NCBI GenBank assembly: GCA_905234845.1
Contig: CAJOIW010000006.1
Coordinates: forward strand, 1-64,000
DNA length: 64,000 nucleotides
Source of the DNA: an uncultured Prevotella sp.
GTDB taxonomy: Bacteria; Bacteroidota; Bacteroidia; Bacteroidales; Bacteroidaceae
Direction: 5' to 3'
The position numbers were made by a program, and so were the translations under genes. Of this stretch, positions 16,337 through 25,800 are shown piece by piece; positions within the stretch are counted from its first letter, which is position 1; each line of letters starts with the position of its first letter. The notes below the pieces were generated by a model. It saw nothing but the letters and a program-made list of their open reading frames with translations, did not search any database and had not been told where the DNA came from.

Positions 16337-18775
16337 TTAGAATTCGAACTGCACTCGGAAATTGATTTGTCGGCCAGTAAGGTAGTTGGGCACTGCATAC
16401 TGGTGGTTGGTGACGTCGGTTATCCAATAATAGGAGTTGACATTGTTGATGCCGAGCAGGTTGAGTCCATCAAGACTGAGCCAGATGTTCTTGAACGGCA
16501 TTTTCTTGTCGCGTTGCTCGTTGTTGATGAGGCGATAGGCCATACCGATGTCGACGCGCTTGTATGCCGGTGCGCGGAACGAGTTGGTCTCGAGTTCCTT
16601 GTGTGGCGCGGCAAAGGGCAGACCGTCGGCATAGGCGAGCTTGAGCGACATCTTCCAACGTGTGGTGCCGGGGAAATAGTCGGTGAAGAAGAGGTTCACA
16701 GCGTATTTCTGGTCGGTGGGTAGCGGTATGCTCTTGCCGCCCAACTTCATACGGGTATTCATGAACGAGAAGCTAAGCCACGAATCGGTACCCGGCACAA
16801 ACTCACCAAAGAGCTTAAGGTCGATACCTGCGGCATGTCCCGAACTCTCATTATCGCCATAGTAGACCACCTTTACATTGTTCACGCTGTAGGGAATCAG
16901 GTTACCAAGCAACTTGTAATAAATTTCACCCGTGAACTTGAAGTTACGCTCACTCATCTTGAAGTGGTAATCGAGACCTCCGATGAAGTGAATAGACCGC
17001 TGACTGCGCGCTTTCTCATTGAGCTGCGCATAGGTGATGCCACTGACGGTGGTAGTGTCGCGAAGCTCTTTGTAGAACGGGGCTTGATAGTAGAGACCTG
17101 TCGCAAAGCGCATCATAAGGTTCTGGTTCCACGATGGGGTGATGGCGAGTGCCACTCGCGGACTGACGATGGTCTCGCGATTGAAATTCCAGTGGCTCAT
17201 GCGCACACCGTAGTTTAGCGTGTAACGCGTACGGCGCTCCTCGGTGGTGCCGAGTGAGTCGCCCAGGTTATATATCTTTGTGCGGCCGCTGAACCGCCAT
17301 GTGTCTTGCACGTAGGTCTCTATACGGTTGGCCTCGAGACGGTTTTTAGCGCGCATGGTATAGACCATCTGTAGGTCGCGTCCAGTGTGCGGAATGCTAT
17401 AGCCCGCCGAGTCGCGCATCTCATATTCCACCGAGTTTTCCTCTATACGCTCACGTTTCATCGTCACGGCAGCCTCCCAGTCGTGGTGGTCGTTGTGATG
17501 ACGGCCCATAAGCTTCAGGCTCTGGACATTGGCCTTCAGGTAATTGCGTGCATGCTGGAAATAGGTACCCACACCGAGATTCTCGCTTGTCTCGGTCTGC
17601 GTCAGCCAGTATTGTCCCTGAATATCGTACTTCTCCTGCTCGCGGGTGTGGAAAGCCGATGTTATAAGCGAAAGCGATGTCTTTTCGTTCAGGTTATGGG
17701 TGATGCCGAACATTCCGAAGAAAGTGCGGAAGAGGTCTTTCTCCTTTCCGTCGAAATAGACACGGAAAGCTTTCACGTTCTCCAGCGTTCCAAAAGTGGT
17801 CTCGCGGTCGTGAGGCTCAAAGTGATAGATGTTGTCGGAGATGTTTCCTATAAAGTCGATACGCCATTTCGTGTTCGGCTCATAGCTCAAATAAGTCTGG
17901 TAATCGAGGAACGACGGCTTGTACTCACCTTTTGTCTCGAGGGTTCCAAGTAGATAGCTATTAGTTTTGTAACGCAGCCCGTTAAGCCACGACAACTTCT
18001 TCGTGCCGAGCCCCACATAGCCGCTTGCACCGAGCAGACTGAGCGAAACGTTGCCCTCGGCCACGGTCTTCTGTCCTAAGCCTGGCCGTAGCTTCTTATA
18101 CGTGATATCGAGTGCCGATGACATTTTGTCGCCGTAACGGGCCTCGAAGCCACCCGTGGAGAAGCCGATGCGATCCACCATGTCGGGATTGATGACGGAA
18201 AGGCCCTCCTGCTGACCACTCCGAACAAGGAATGGACGGAACACCTCCACATTATTTATATATACGGAATTCTCATCGAATGCTCCGCCGCGCACGTTAT
18301 ACTGCGACGACAGCTCCGAGTGGGTAGATACGCCAGCCTGCATCTGCACCAACTCCTCCACACCGTTGCCCGTCACCGACGGAAGACCTTTCAACGCCTC
18401 GGCATCAATGTTCTGCGTCTGCGTGCCACCACGCTTCTGCCCCGTCACATTCACCTCCTGCAACATCTTGCTGTCCTCGTAGAGAATAACCTGCAACGTC
18501 TGCTTGCCACGGGGTTTCCGCAGCACACGCACTTTCGTGCGGTAGCCGAGCATGGAGAAGCGAACGACTACCGAGTCGGCACTCTGTAAATCCAGCTGAT
18601 ACTCGCCCTTGAGCGAGGTCAGCGTGGCCCTACCCTGCTCTACGCACGACACTGAAGCCAGCTCCACAGGATTCATTTTTTCGTCGGTCACGCGACCGAC
18701 AAGCGTAAACGATTGGGCAGACGCGCCAAGAGCGCACGCCAATCCTATCAGCGTACAAATAATTTTCTGTCTCAT
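16337..18775 (-). CDS. TonB-dependent outer membrane receptor with carboxypeptidase-like N-terminal domain
   Basis: The 812-residue protein has a signal peptide (MRQKIICTLIGLACALGASAQ), a CarboxypepD_reg-like domain (FTLVGRVTDEKMNPVELASV), a plug domain (LPSVTGNGVEELVQMQAGV, YNVRGGAFDENSVYINNVEV) and a long beta-barrel ending in the outer-membrane signature INFRVQFEF. The track start at 18820 adds 15 residues with no signal character, so the ATG at 18775 is chosen. There is no SusD partner next to it, so it is probably not a glycan SusC; an iron, cofactor or peptide ligand is possible. It is followed by the T9SS plug-like gene, and the two probably form one transcript. Confidence 0.92.
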   Translation of the reverse strand: MRQKIICTLIGLACALGASAQSFTLVGRVTDEKMNPVELASVSCVEQGRATLTSLKGEYQLDLQSADSVVVRFSMLGYRTKVRVLRKPRGKQTLQVILYEDSKMLQEVNVTGQKRGGTQTQNIDAEALKGLPSVTGNGVEELVQMQAGVSTHSELSSQYNVRGGAFDENSVYINNVEVFRPFLVRSGQQEGLSVINPDMVDRIGFSTGGFEARYGDKMSSALDITYKKLRPGLGQKTVAEGNVSLSLLGASGYVGLGTKKLSWLNGLRYKTNSYLLGTLETKGEYKPSFLDYQTYLSYEPNTKWRIDFIGNISDNIYHFEPHDRETTFGTLENVKAFRVYFDGKEKDLFRTFFGMFGITHNLNEKTSLSLITSAFHTREQEKYDIQGQYWLTQTETSENLGVGTYFQHARNYLKANVQSLKLMGRHHNDHHDWEAAVTMKRERIEENSVEYEMRDSAGYSIPHTGRDLQMVYTMRAKNRLEANRIETYVQDTWRFSGRTKIYNLGDSLGTTEERRTRYTLNYGVRMSHWNFNRETIVSPRVALAITPSWNQNLMMRFATGLYYQAPFYKELRDTTTVSGITYAQLNEKARSQRSIHFIGGLDYHFKMSERNFKFTGEIYYKLLGNLIPYSVNNVKVVYYGDNESSGHAAGIDLKLFGEFVPGTDSWLSFSFMNTRMKLGGKSIPLPTDQKYAVNLFFTDYFPGTTRWKMSLKLAYADGLPFAAPHKELETNSFRAPAYKRVDIGMAYRLINNEQRDKKMPFKNIWLSLDGLNLLGINNVNSYYWITDVTNHQYAVPNYLTGRQINFRVQFEF

Positions 18776-19012
18776 CGTTATAAATAACGATTTTTCCGTA
18801 CTTTTATTGTGTCGGCACAACCTTTTTCATGGTAGGTCGGGCCACACCCAATTATTTCATCTCCCCCGCCAACACCCTTTCATCGCCCGAACGACAAGCC
18901 CTCACGATACGAAAGCTAAGGTTTCACATGATAAAAGGCCATCCAGCTCCCATAAACCCCAAATAAAAAAACTACTCTCGTGCGCGTACAATGATAAAAA
19001 TAATTAAAAGAT

Positions 19013-19043
19013 TTTGTATTCTCTACGTTTTGTCTTACCTTTG
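19013..19043 (+). promoter_or_regulatory. consensus promoter of the tubulin/actin-like operon
   Basis: TTTG (19013-19016), exactly 19 nt, TACCTTTG (19036-19043). It is followed by GCAGAAAATTT, identical to the start of the lpxD leader. Confidence 0.88.
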
Positions 19044-19050
19044 CAGAAAA

Positions 19051-19112
19051 TTTAACTGCACTCGGCAAAATTGGAGCAAGTTCCTTTTGCGCTCGTTTGT
19101 AAAATCTTTGCA
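19051..19112 (+). repeat. 62-bp leader repeat, copy 1
   Basis: This segment (core ACTGCACTCGGCAAAATTGG) differs from 59831-59892 at only about three positions. It ends 29 bp before the start codon and includes an internal GTTTGTAAAATCTTTGCA string resembling a second promoter. Confidence 0.92.
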
Positions 19113-19141
19113 ACCAAATTCGCAAAATCTGCGTCTTACTG

Positions 19142-20647
19142 ATGATGAAAAGTAAAACAAGTATCGTTTTTAGCCTGCTGGTATGCTTGCTGGCTATGAT
19201 GTTGTGGAGTTGTACTAACGGCAAGCAGCGCGAGCTGAATCGGCTGTTGGTGGAGCTGGCCGACGAGGATGCCACTATTGACCGCAGCGACTGGCAACAG
19301 ATTGTGGAGTTCCTGGATGCGAACAAAGCGCATTTCAAACAGTTTTTCGATGATGGTAACGTAGAGACAGATGAATTGAAGGAATATATCAGCGACCTAT
19401 TCGCTCATCGCCGACCACCAAAAGAAATCACATTTGTGGGCATTGGCGGCAAGGAGACGCTCGACGTAAAGTTCTATCTGGAACGCTCGGGCTCGATGTT
19501 ACCTTACGATGCACCCGGTGGTGACGGCTCGCTGAAAGCCGCTATAGTGCAGCTGCTCAACAATCTGCCTGGCAAAGATAACCGTCTGTTCGTGGTGAAC
19601 GACGGTGTGCATCCTTATCCGAAGGGCATCGACGAGTTTGTCAGGAGTGTAAACATTTTCGAGTCGACAAAGGGCATCGGCGACGCCAGCTATACCGACT
19701 TTGGCAGAATTTTTCGTGAGCTTTTGGAGAATACCAGTGACGATGAGCTATCAGTGCTGGTGACCGACATGATATATTCCACGCGGGAGATGGCCGGTGT
19801 GAACCCGATGAAGATATTTGCCGACGCCCAAGGCATGACACAGGCCGTATTTAAAGACGAGACCCGCCGACGCGCCATGCTCGTAGTGAAACTGTCGGGC
19901 TCATACAACGGTCCCTACTATCCCTACGACCAGCCAAAGGGCGGAACAGCCTATAACGGCCAGCGCCCCTATTACATCGTCGTGGTAGGCTCGAATGCGA
20001 ACATCCACCGGCTGACCACCGACGCCAACTATGCCCCGTTCAGCCGTTTCACCAGCCTGCGAGGCTTTGAGCACATGACGCTCTTCGGAGGCGACGATAT
20101 TTACAACCCCTACTATTCGCTCCTGCTTTCGGGCAAGGATATTCGCGGGCGTTTCTCGCCCGAGCGAGGACAGGCCGACCGCATCACCGCCATTGAAGGT
20201 GTGAAGCCCGACAAAGACAGCGGTGACATCCGTCTGGCATTGGCCGTAGACCTGAGCGGACTACTGGTGGAAGACGACTATCTGACCGACATTTCGAACT
20301 ACAAGGTAGAAAGCGCCGACGGATTCACCATCAAGGAGATACGCAAGGTGGGACGCGACGATGCCACACCGGCAGAGAAAAAATATTTGAAAAATGCCAC
20401 CCACATCTTCGTGCTCGAAGGCAGTGAGGTGCGCACCAACGAAGAGATGGAGATCAAACTGCTGAACCGACTGCCCGCATGGGTGGCGCAATCGTCGACC
20501 GACGACGACCGCAATACGGCAGCCTCCGGCTTCGCACAGACAACATTCGGACTGAAATATCTGATGCAAGGCATCTACGACGCCTATGCCCGCCATGCTA
20601 AGGACGAGCCTTGCTATTTTGAAATAGAACTGAAATTGAAAAGATGA
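19142..20647 (+). CDS. VWA-like lipoprotein, first gene of the tubulin/actin-like operon
   Basis: A 501-residue protein with a lipoprotein signal peptide (lipobox LWSC, Cys24). A VWA-like fold is suggested by a beta-strand ending LERSGSM at residues 113-119, a threonine loop (ASYTDFGRIF) and LVTDMIYS at about residue 209. The first MIDAS residue is Glu instead of Asp (ExSxS). The rest has no family I recognise. It should be anchored in the cell envelope by a lipid. Downstream genes are a membrane protein, a tubulin-like GTPase and an actin-like ATPase protein on the same strand, so a joint function at the envelope is likely. A promoter and a leader repeat shared with lpxD precede it. Confidence 0.75.
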   Translation: MMKSKTSIVFSLLVCLLAMMLWSCTNGKQRELNRLLVELADEDATIDRSDWQQIVEFLDANKAHFKQFFDDGNVETDELKEYISDLFAHRRPPKEITFVGIGGKETLDVKFYLERSGSMLPYDAPGGDGSLKAAIVQLLNNLPGKDNRLFVVNDGVHPYPKGIDEFVRSVNIFESTKGIGDASYTDFGRIFRELLENTSDDELSVLVTDMIYSTREMAGVNPMKIFADAQGMTQAVFKDETRRRAMLVVKLSGSYNGPYYPYDQPKGGTAYNGQRPYYIVVVGSNANIHRLTTDANYAPFSRFTSLRGFEHMTLFGGDDIYNPYYSLLLSGKDIRGRFSPERGQADRITAIEGVKPDKDSGDIRLALAVDLSGLLVEDDYLTDISNYKVESADGFTIKEIRKVGRDDATPAEKKYLKNATHIFVLEGSEVRTNEEMEIKLLNRLPAWVAQSSTDDDRNTAASGFAQTTFGLKYLMQGIYDAYARHAKDEPCYFEIELKLKR

Positions 20648-20704
20648 AAGATTGATGGTTGAAAGGTTGAATGCTCAACTCTCAACGCAAAATAATTGAA
20701 AAGA

Positions 20705-21151
20705 ATGAAAAGCAAGTTTATATTATTAATATCAGGAGCAGTGGTGTCACTGCTGCTGCTGATTTTCTCGGCACAAGTGTTCGAACTGCTCTATTACGAG
20801 CGTGAGTTTTCCAACGAGATGTTCAATCAAGGGCTCTATACCATAGTGGCTCTACTCATCGTAGCCACTGCTTGGGTGATGGGCGGTATCTACTATTATG
20901 TGGTGAACTCCGTGAGTTTCTCCCGATGGTATCACTGGCTGGTCGTGCTGGGCATCTGTGCCGTGCTGGTACCTGTGGTCACATACGTATGGCTCGACGG
21001 ACAATTTGCCACCGACGGCCTCGACTTCGCAAGTCAGCAACTCACCTTCGCTCTCTACGCCATGCTTGTCGAGGTTGTCATGTTCATCATCGCCTCGTTC
21101 TCTATGCGCTGGTGGAGCAGCAACTGCCGACACACACCAATACCCGAATAA
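20705..21151 (+). CDS. small four-helix membrane protein
   Basis: The 148-residue protein has four predicted membrane helices: FILLISGAVVSLLLLIF, LYTIVALLIVATAWVMGGIY, WLVVLGICAVLVPVVTYVWL and ALYAMLVEVVMFIIASF. I recognise no family. The track begins at a TTG (20696); the in-frame ATG at 20705 (MKSKFILLI) is the better start. It lies 57 bp after the lipoprotein gene and 137 bp before the tubulin-like gene. It may be the inner-membrane anchor of the system; that is inference from position. Confidence 0.7.
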   Translation: MKSKFILLISGAVVSLLLLIFSAQVFELLYYEREFSNEMFNQGLYTIVALLIVATAWVMGGIYYYVVNSVSFSRWYHWLVVLGICAVLVPVVTYVWLDGQFATDGLDFASQQLTFALYAMLVEVVMFIIASFSMRWWSSNCRHTPIPE

Positions 21152-21240
21152 AAAAAACTCTCTACTCCTCTCTATAGAATGAGGAGTAAATAGTTCATAA
21201 AAATGAAATTATTTATCAATAACTAACAAGAAGATACAAC

Positions 21241-21273
21241 TCCCCACCTCATTGGGAGGAGCTGGGGGAATCC
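21241..21273. repeat. CTCC/GGAG palindromic repeat inside the operon
   Basis: TCCCCACCTCATTGGGAGGA continuing into GCTGGGGGA is a G-rich palindrome of the same style as at 11131 and 60947, in the 137-bp gap before the tubulin-like gene. Confidence 0.55.
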
Positions 21274-21288
21274 TCAATTTTTAAATAA

Positions 21289-22833
21289 ATGCGACTATTT
21301 CTTTTTCTTGTAGGCGGTACAGGCTCACGCGTGATGAGACCGCTGATTATGCAATTTGCTGCTGGCGTTCATCCTTTAGATGAAAGCGGGCAACCCCTTC
21401 CGCTGGAAGTGGTGCCTATCGTGATTGACCCACATCAGGCAAATGAAGACCTAAAGCGCACGGAAAACCTGATGCGCTGGTATAAGCAGACACGGAAAAC
21501 GCTCTACGGCGACGACGTGGATGTGAGAAAGGGATTCTTCTCGGTGAAAATCTCCACTCTCAGCGACATTCTGCCCAACGGCTCGAACCTCAGTGACACG
21601 TTCCTGTTTAACATGAACGCCATAGAGTCGAAAAAATTCAAAGATTTCATCTCCTTCTCGACACTCGACACGGCAAACCAGGCCCTGTGCTCGATGATGT
21701 TCTCCAACGACCAGCTTGAGACAAAAATGGACATTGGATTCGTGGGCAGTCCTAACATCGGCAGCGTGGCTCTCAACCAGTTCAAGGAGAGTGAGGAGTT
21801 TCGGCAGTTCTCCAACGTGTTCCAGAAAAACGACCGCATCTTCGTCGTATCAAGCATCTTTGGCGGAACTGGCGCTGCAGGTTATCCCATCATCGTGAAG
21901 AATATCCGTAACGCAGGCAAGAATGCCCAGATAAACAACCGCGGTGATCTGCGCGACGCAAGAATAGGAGCCCTCACCGTGCTACCCTACTTCAACATCC
22001 AGCAAGACGAGAAAAGCCCTATCTCACGGGCAGACTTCATCTCGAAGACTAAGTCGGCACTCTACTATTATCACGACAACCTGACGGGATTGCGTCAAAA
22101 CGGTGTCGACCTACCCATGTCGAAAGTCAATGCCTGCTATTACCTCGGCGATGAGGTTCCCAGCAATCCATACTTCAACGACCCAGGCGGGAACGGACAG
22201 CGCAACGACGCACATGTAGTGGAATATGTAGGAGCACTGGCCGTGCTCGACTTCATGCAGATTCCCGACGAGATGCTCGTTACTGTCGACGGCAACGCGC
22301 AAAACCCCATCTTCAAAGAATATGGACTCAGCAACGACAAACGCACTCTCACACTGAAGGATTTCGGCATCGAGACACGCACCATCGTCAACAAACAAAT
22401 GGCGAAATTCTATCTGGCATACCAGTATCTCACCCATCAGTTCCGCAGCGATATCGGACGAGGATATACACAGGACAAACCAGAAATTGGGAGCGGTTTC
22501 ACTACCACCTCGTTCTTTACCACATTGACTAACAGTTTCTTCGTGGGCTACCGTCAGTGGCTCAAGGAACTTAAGGGCAATCAACGTAGCTTTGCACCGT
22601 TTAACCTAGACACCACCAAATTGAGTGAGGGACTGAACGATATTGCGCCAAAAACAGGACTCTTCAAGTCGACCATCGACTATAAAACGCTACTCTCTGC
22701 ATTAAACAAAGAGTCGCAAACAGCTACCCGCACACAGAAATACGCATCGAACAACGTTGCCTATAAACTGATGAACCTGCTTGATGAGGTGTTAGACAAA
22801 CTAATAGATGAAAAGTTCAATAGTGTGATTTGA
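21289..22833 (+). CDS. tubulin/FtsZ-like GTPase
   Basis: A 514-residue protein. It opens with a Rossmann-type strand and phosphate loop, LFLVGGTGSRVMRPL (residues 4-18). At residues 191-198 it carries FGGTGAAG, which fits the tubulin/FtsZ GTP-binding signature GGGTGSG, set as in FtsZ after a hydrophobic strand (RIFVVSSIFGGTGAAGYPII). It is longer than FtsZ and lacks obvious similarity to it elsewhere. It is probably a member of the Tubulin_2/FtsZ-like families of unknown role. The next gene, with an actin-type ATPase, begins one base after the stop, so the two are surely co-translated. GTP binding is predicted from the motif; polymerisation is inference. Confidence 0.78.
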   Translation: MRLFLFLVGGTGSRVMRPLIMQFAAGVHPLDESGQPLPLEVVPIVIDPHQANEDLKRTENLMRWYKQTRKTLYGDDVDVRKGFFSVKISTLSDILPNGSNLSDTFLFNMNAIESKKFKDFISFSTLDTANQALCSMMFSNDQLETKMDIGFVGSPNIGSVALNQFKESEEFRQFSNVFQKNDRIFVVSSIFGGTGAAGYPIIVKNIRNAGKNAQINNRGDLRDARIGALTVLPYFNIQQDEKSPISRADFISKTKSALYYYHDNLTGLRQNGVDLPMSKVNACYYLGDEVPSNPYFNDPGGNGQRNDAHVVEYVGALAVLDFMQIPDEMLVTVDGNAQNPIFKEYGLSNDKRTLTLKDFGIETRTIVNKQMAKFYLAYQYLTHQFRSDIGRGYTQDKPEIGSGFTTTSFFTTLTNSFFVGYRQWLKELKGNQRSFAPFNLDTTKLSEGLNDIAPKTGLFKSTIDYKTLLSALNKESQTATRTQKYASNNVAYKLMNLLDEVLDKLIDEKFNSVI

Positions 22834-22834
22834 A

Positions 22835-25800
22835 ATGAGCAAGATACTTTCATACAACAACAAGACAACAGGTGAGGGCTGGATAGTTTTAAATAGCCAG
22901 TACAATGCCGATGACATAGAAATGATTTCCGATCCCAACGGCGGACTCTCACAACAGCCCCGTACGGCCATCCCCTCTCCGTTGGCTCAGATGGACCTTG
23001 TTAAAAACGCTTTCAAACGACTTGCCGCCCACGCATCTCTTCGCGGAGAGGCGATGGACGAGAAGTTAGTTGCCAACGCCCTTGACATTGCACAACTCTT
23101 CTTCAACTTCGGAGAACTGCGCGGTCAAATGAAAATTGTACAGTGGGACCGCACAACCAGCCTTGAGCAGCTGAAGTCGTCTTCAGCCCACCGACTTCTG
23201 AGCGAGACCATAGAGATGTATCTCGATCAAGACAAGGAAGCATTCAACTTCGACAAACTCGACCGACTTTATTTCCTCATCTATGGCAATCAGGTCATCG
23301 GTTGCACCTCGCCCGTAACCCTGTTCATGGCCTCACCAAATGCAAAGGAAGGTATGTTCGACATTCCCGTTGAGCAGAACGTGAAACTCTTTGACCTTTG
23401 GCGACCACTATATCAGCGCGACGCCAAATTCGTGAAATACATCTATTCACTTTTTACGGCCTATCCGGAACTGAAAAAATACTGTGGCGAGGTAAACTCC
23501 TATCTCATTACCTGTTTCCCATTGCTCGACAAGGCTCTGCAAGCCGCCATCTTATCGGAAATAGGTAACCCCTCGGCATTTGATACAGAAAACGCAGAAC
23601 GCGCAAAAACATATCTGCAAACCACATTCACACAAATGGATGAGGGTGTGCAAGCTTTGGGTGTGCCCTTCTTTGAAGCCCGTCTGGCTGACATCCAAGC
23701 CGCCATTCAGAAGAGCGATTTCATGTTGGTTCCCTCACGTCAGGTAGACGAACAGATTCCCCTGGTGCTGCAAAACCAACTCAATGCCATGCCGTCAGAC
23801 CCGTTCACCTATATTACCGGAGCATGGAACAACGCTACCGTCATTACACCCGATGACTATCAGTTGCCACCAGAGAAACGCATCTTACCAGCAACCAACC
23901 ATCAGTATCCTTGGTTGACCGATGACGATTTCCTGCAACCTAATATCATCAAACTCGACTATGCCGTAGACAGCGACTGTTTCTTCAACGGTAACCTCGT
24001 AAAGACTTCACGTGAGGCCGACGATTGCGACTTCTTGTTGCCGATTAAACCGTTGTTCTTCAAATATTTCGACGTGAAAGACCTATGGGGAACTATTAAC
24101 GGCAAGCCTCGATTTGAACTTCAACATGCCAAGAACGGTGCAGTTGAGACCGTTACAGCCATTCTTCGTCTGCCCGTACAGAAACGCGGTGCCTGCATTA
24201 CCCTGCAACGCACCTATGTCGCAGCAGTAAATCTCGATTTGTCCTACGATCGCAAGAATAATCTCGGCCATTTTATCAGTGTACCTTTTGCCATCGGACT
24301 GTTCCCCTTCGTGCGCACTTCGACTGTCCCCCATTACAATGTCCAGCTCGTGGACCGTGCACTTGGCAATTTGGAAAACTATCGGCTTTCGTTGGCATTC
24401 TACCAAAACGGTTACCAAAATCATGTAGCCGATGATGATGTGATAGCCCGTGAACGAAGCCTGAAAGCCGAGAAGCGTGTCGGCTCGACCTATTATCGGC
24501 TGACATCCAATTTCGATTATATGAGTGTTGTGCTGACCGATGACCGCAACTCACTGGCTGCAGAAGGCATCGTCTGTCCGAGATGGAACGACTTCTATGA
24601 TGGTCACGAGCAGTTCACCTTCGCCGTTGACTTCGGAACGACGAACACCCATATTGAATATATGACCTCTACAGAGTTGCCCAAGCCACTCCATATTGAC
24701 TCGTTGTCGCGCGACCGCTTGCTGGCTACACTTTACAACGGTTCGAAGATTCTCTACGATGTCATCTTGAAGCAAGAGTTTCTGCCGAAGGAGATAGGCG
24801 GCGAGTATGGATTCCCCCAACGGACAGTACTCTCCGAAAGTGAGCGTCTTGACGCTGAGCATGTCGACCAGATTGTCTCGCTGGGCGACGCAAATATTCC
24901 GTTCATCTATGAGAAAGAGAGCATCGGCTATGGCAACCGCATTGTTCCGAACTTGAAATGGATGGTTGAACAGAGTCAAGACAAGCGCATTGCCGCCTAC
25001 TTGACCGAGTTAGCCCTACTCATGCGAACAAAGGTACTACTTGAGAATGGCGATTTATCGAAGACGCGCCTTATCTGGTTCTATCCATTGGCCATGAAGG
25101 TAGGCAAGATTGCCAAACTTGGAGAGATGTGGGAACGTATTGTCAGCCGGGTCTTTGGGATAATCCCAGACCACCAAAATCTCATCCAGATGCCTGAATC
25201 AGTTGCACCTTATTATTTCTATAAGTGTAGCAGCCAGTTCCGGGGCTCCGCCTCTACAGTGGCCAGTATCGACATTGGTGGCGGATCGAGTGATGTCGTG
25301 GTGTTTGAAGCCAACGAGAAGCAGCCTACCATGCTCACTTCGTTCCGTTTCGCAGCCAACGTACTCTTTGGCGACGGTTTCTCCGAAGTACCACATGGCG
25401 ACACCAACCCCATGCTGGTAAAGTATGTCGATTATTTCCATCATCTTTTCAATGCTGATGATGAGAAATACGGCGAACTGAGCGGTATCCTTGAAAACAT
25501 CACCTCGCGCCGTAAAAGCGAAGACATCAATGCTTTCCTCTTCTCGATCATCAACAACCGCGTAGTGGGAGGCAACGACGTATTCTCCTATAACCTGCGA
25601 CTGAACGAAGACGGACAATTTAAGATTGTGTTCATCTATTTCTATGTTGCTCTTGTCTACTATGTGGCTCACATGATGAAGCATCGTGGTTTACAGAAGC
25701 CCCGAAGCCTCATGTTTAGCGGTACAGGAAGCAAGGTGCTCGACATTGTAGGAGCCCAACGTGAGATCAATCTGCTGACCCAGGCCGTCTTCGAACGTGT

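Larger units (their letters stand above)
18776..19141. other. divergent intergenic region with a promoter and shared leader repeat
   Basis: The right half carries a near-perfect promoter (19013-19043) and a 62-bp leader repeat (19051-19112) also present upstream of lpxD. No gene is supported. Confidence 0.75.
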
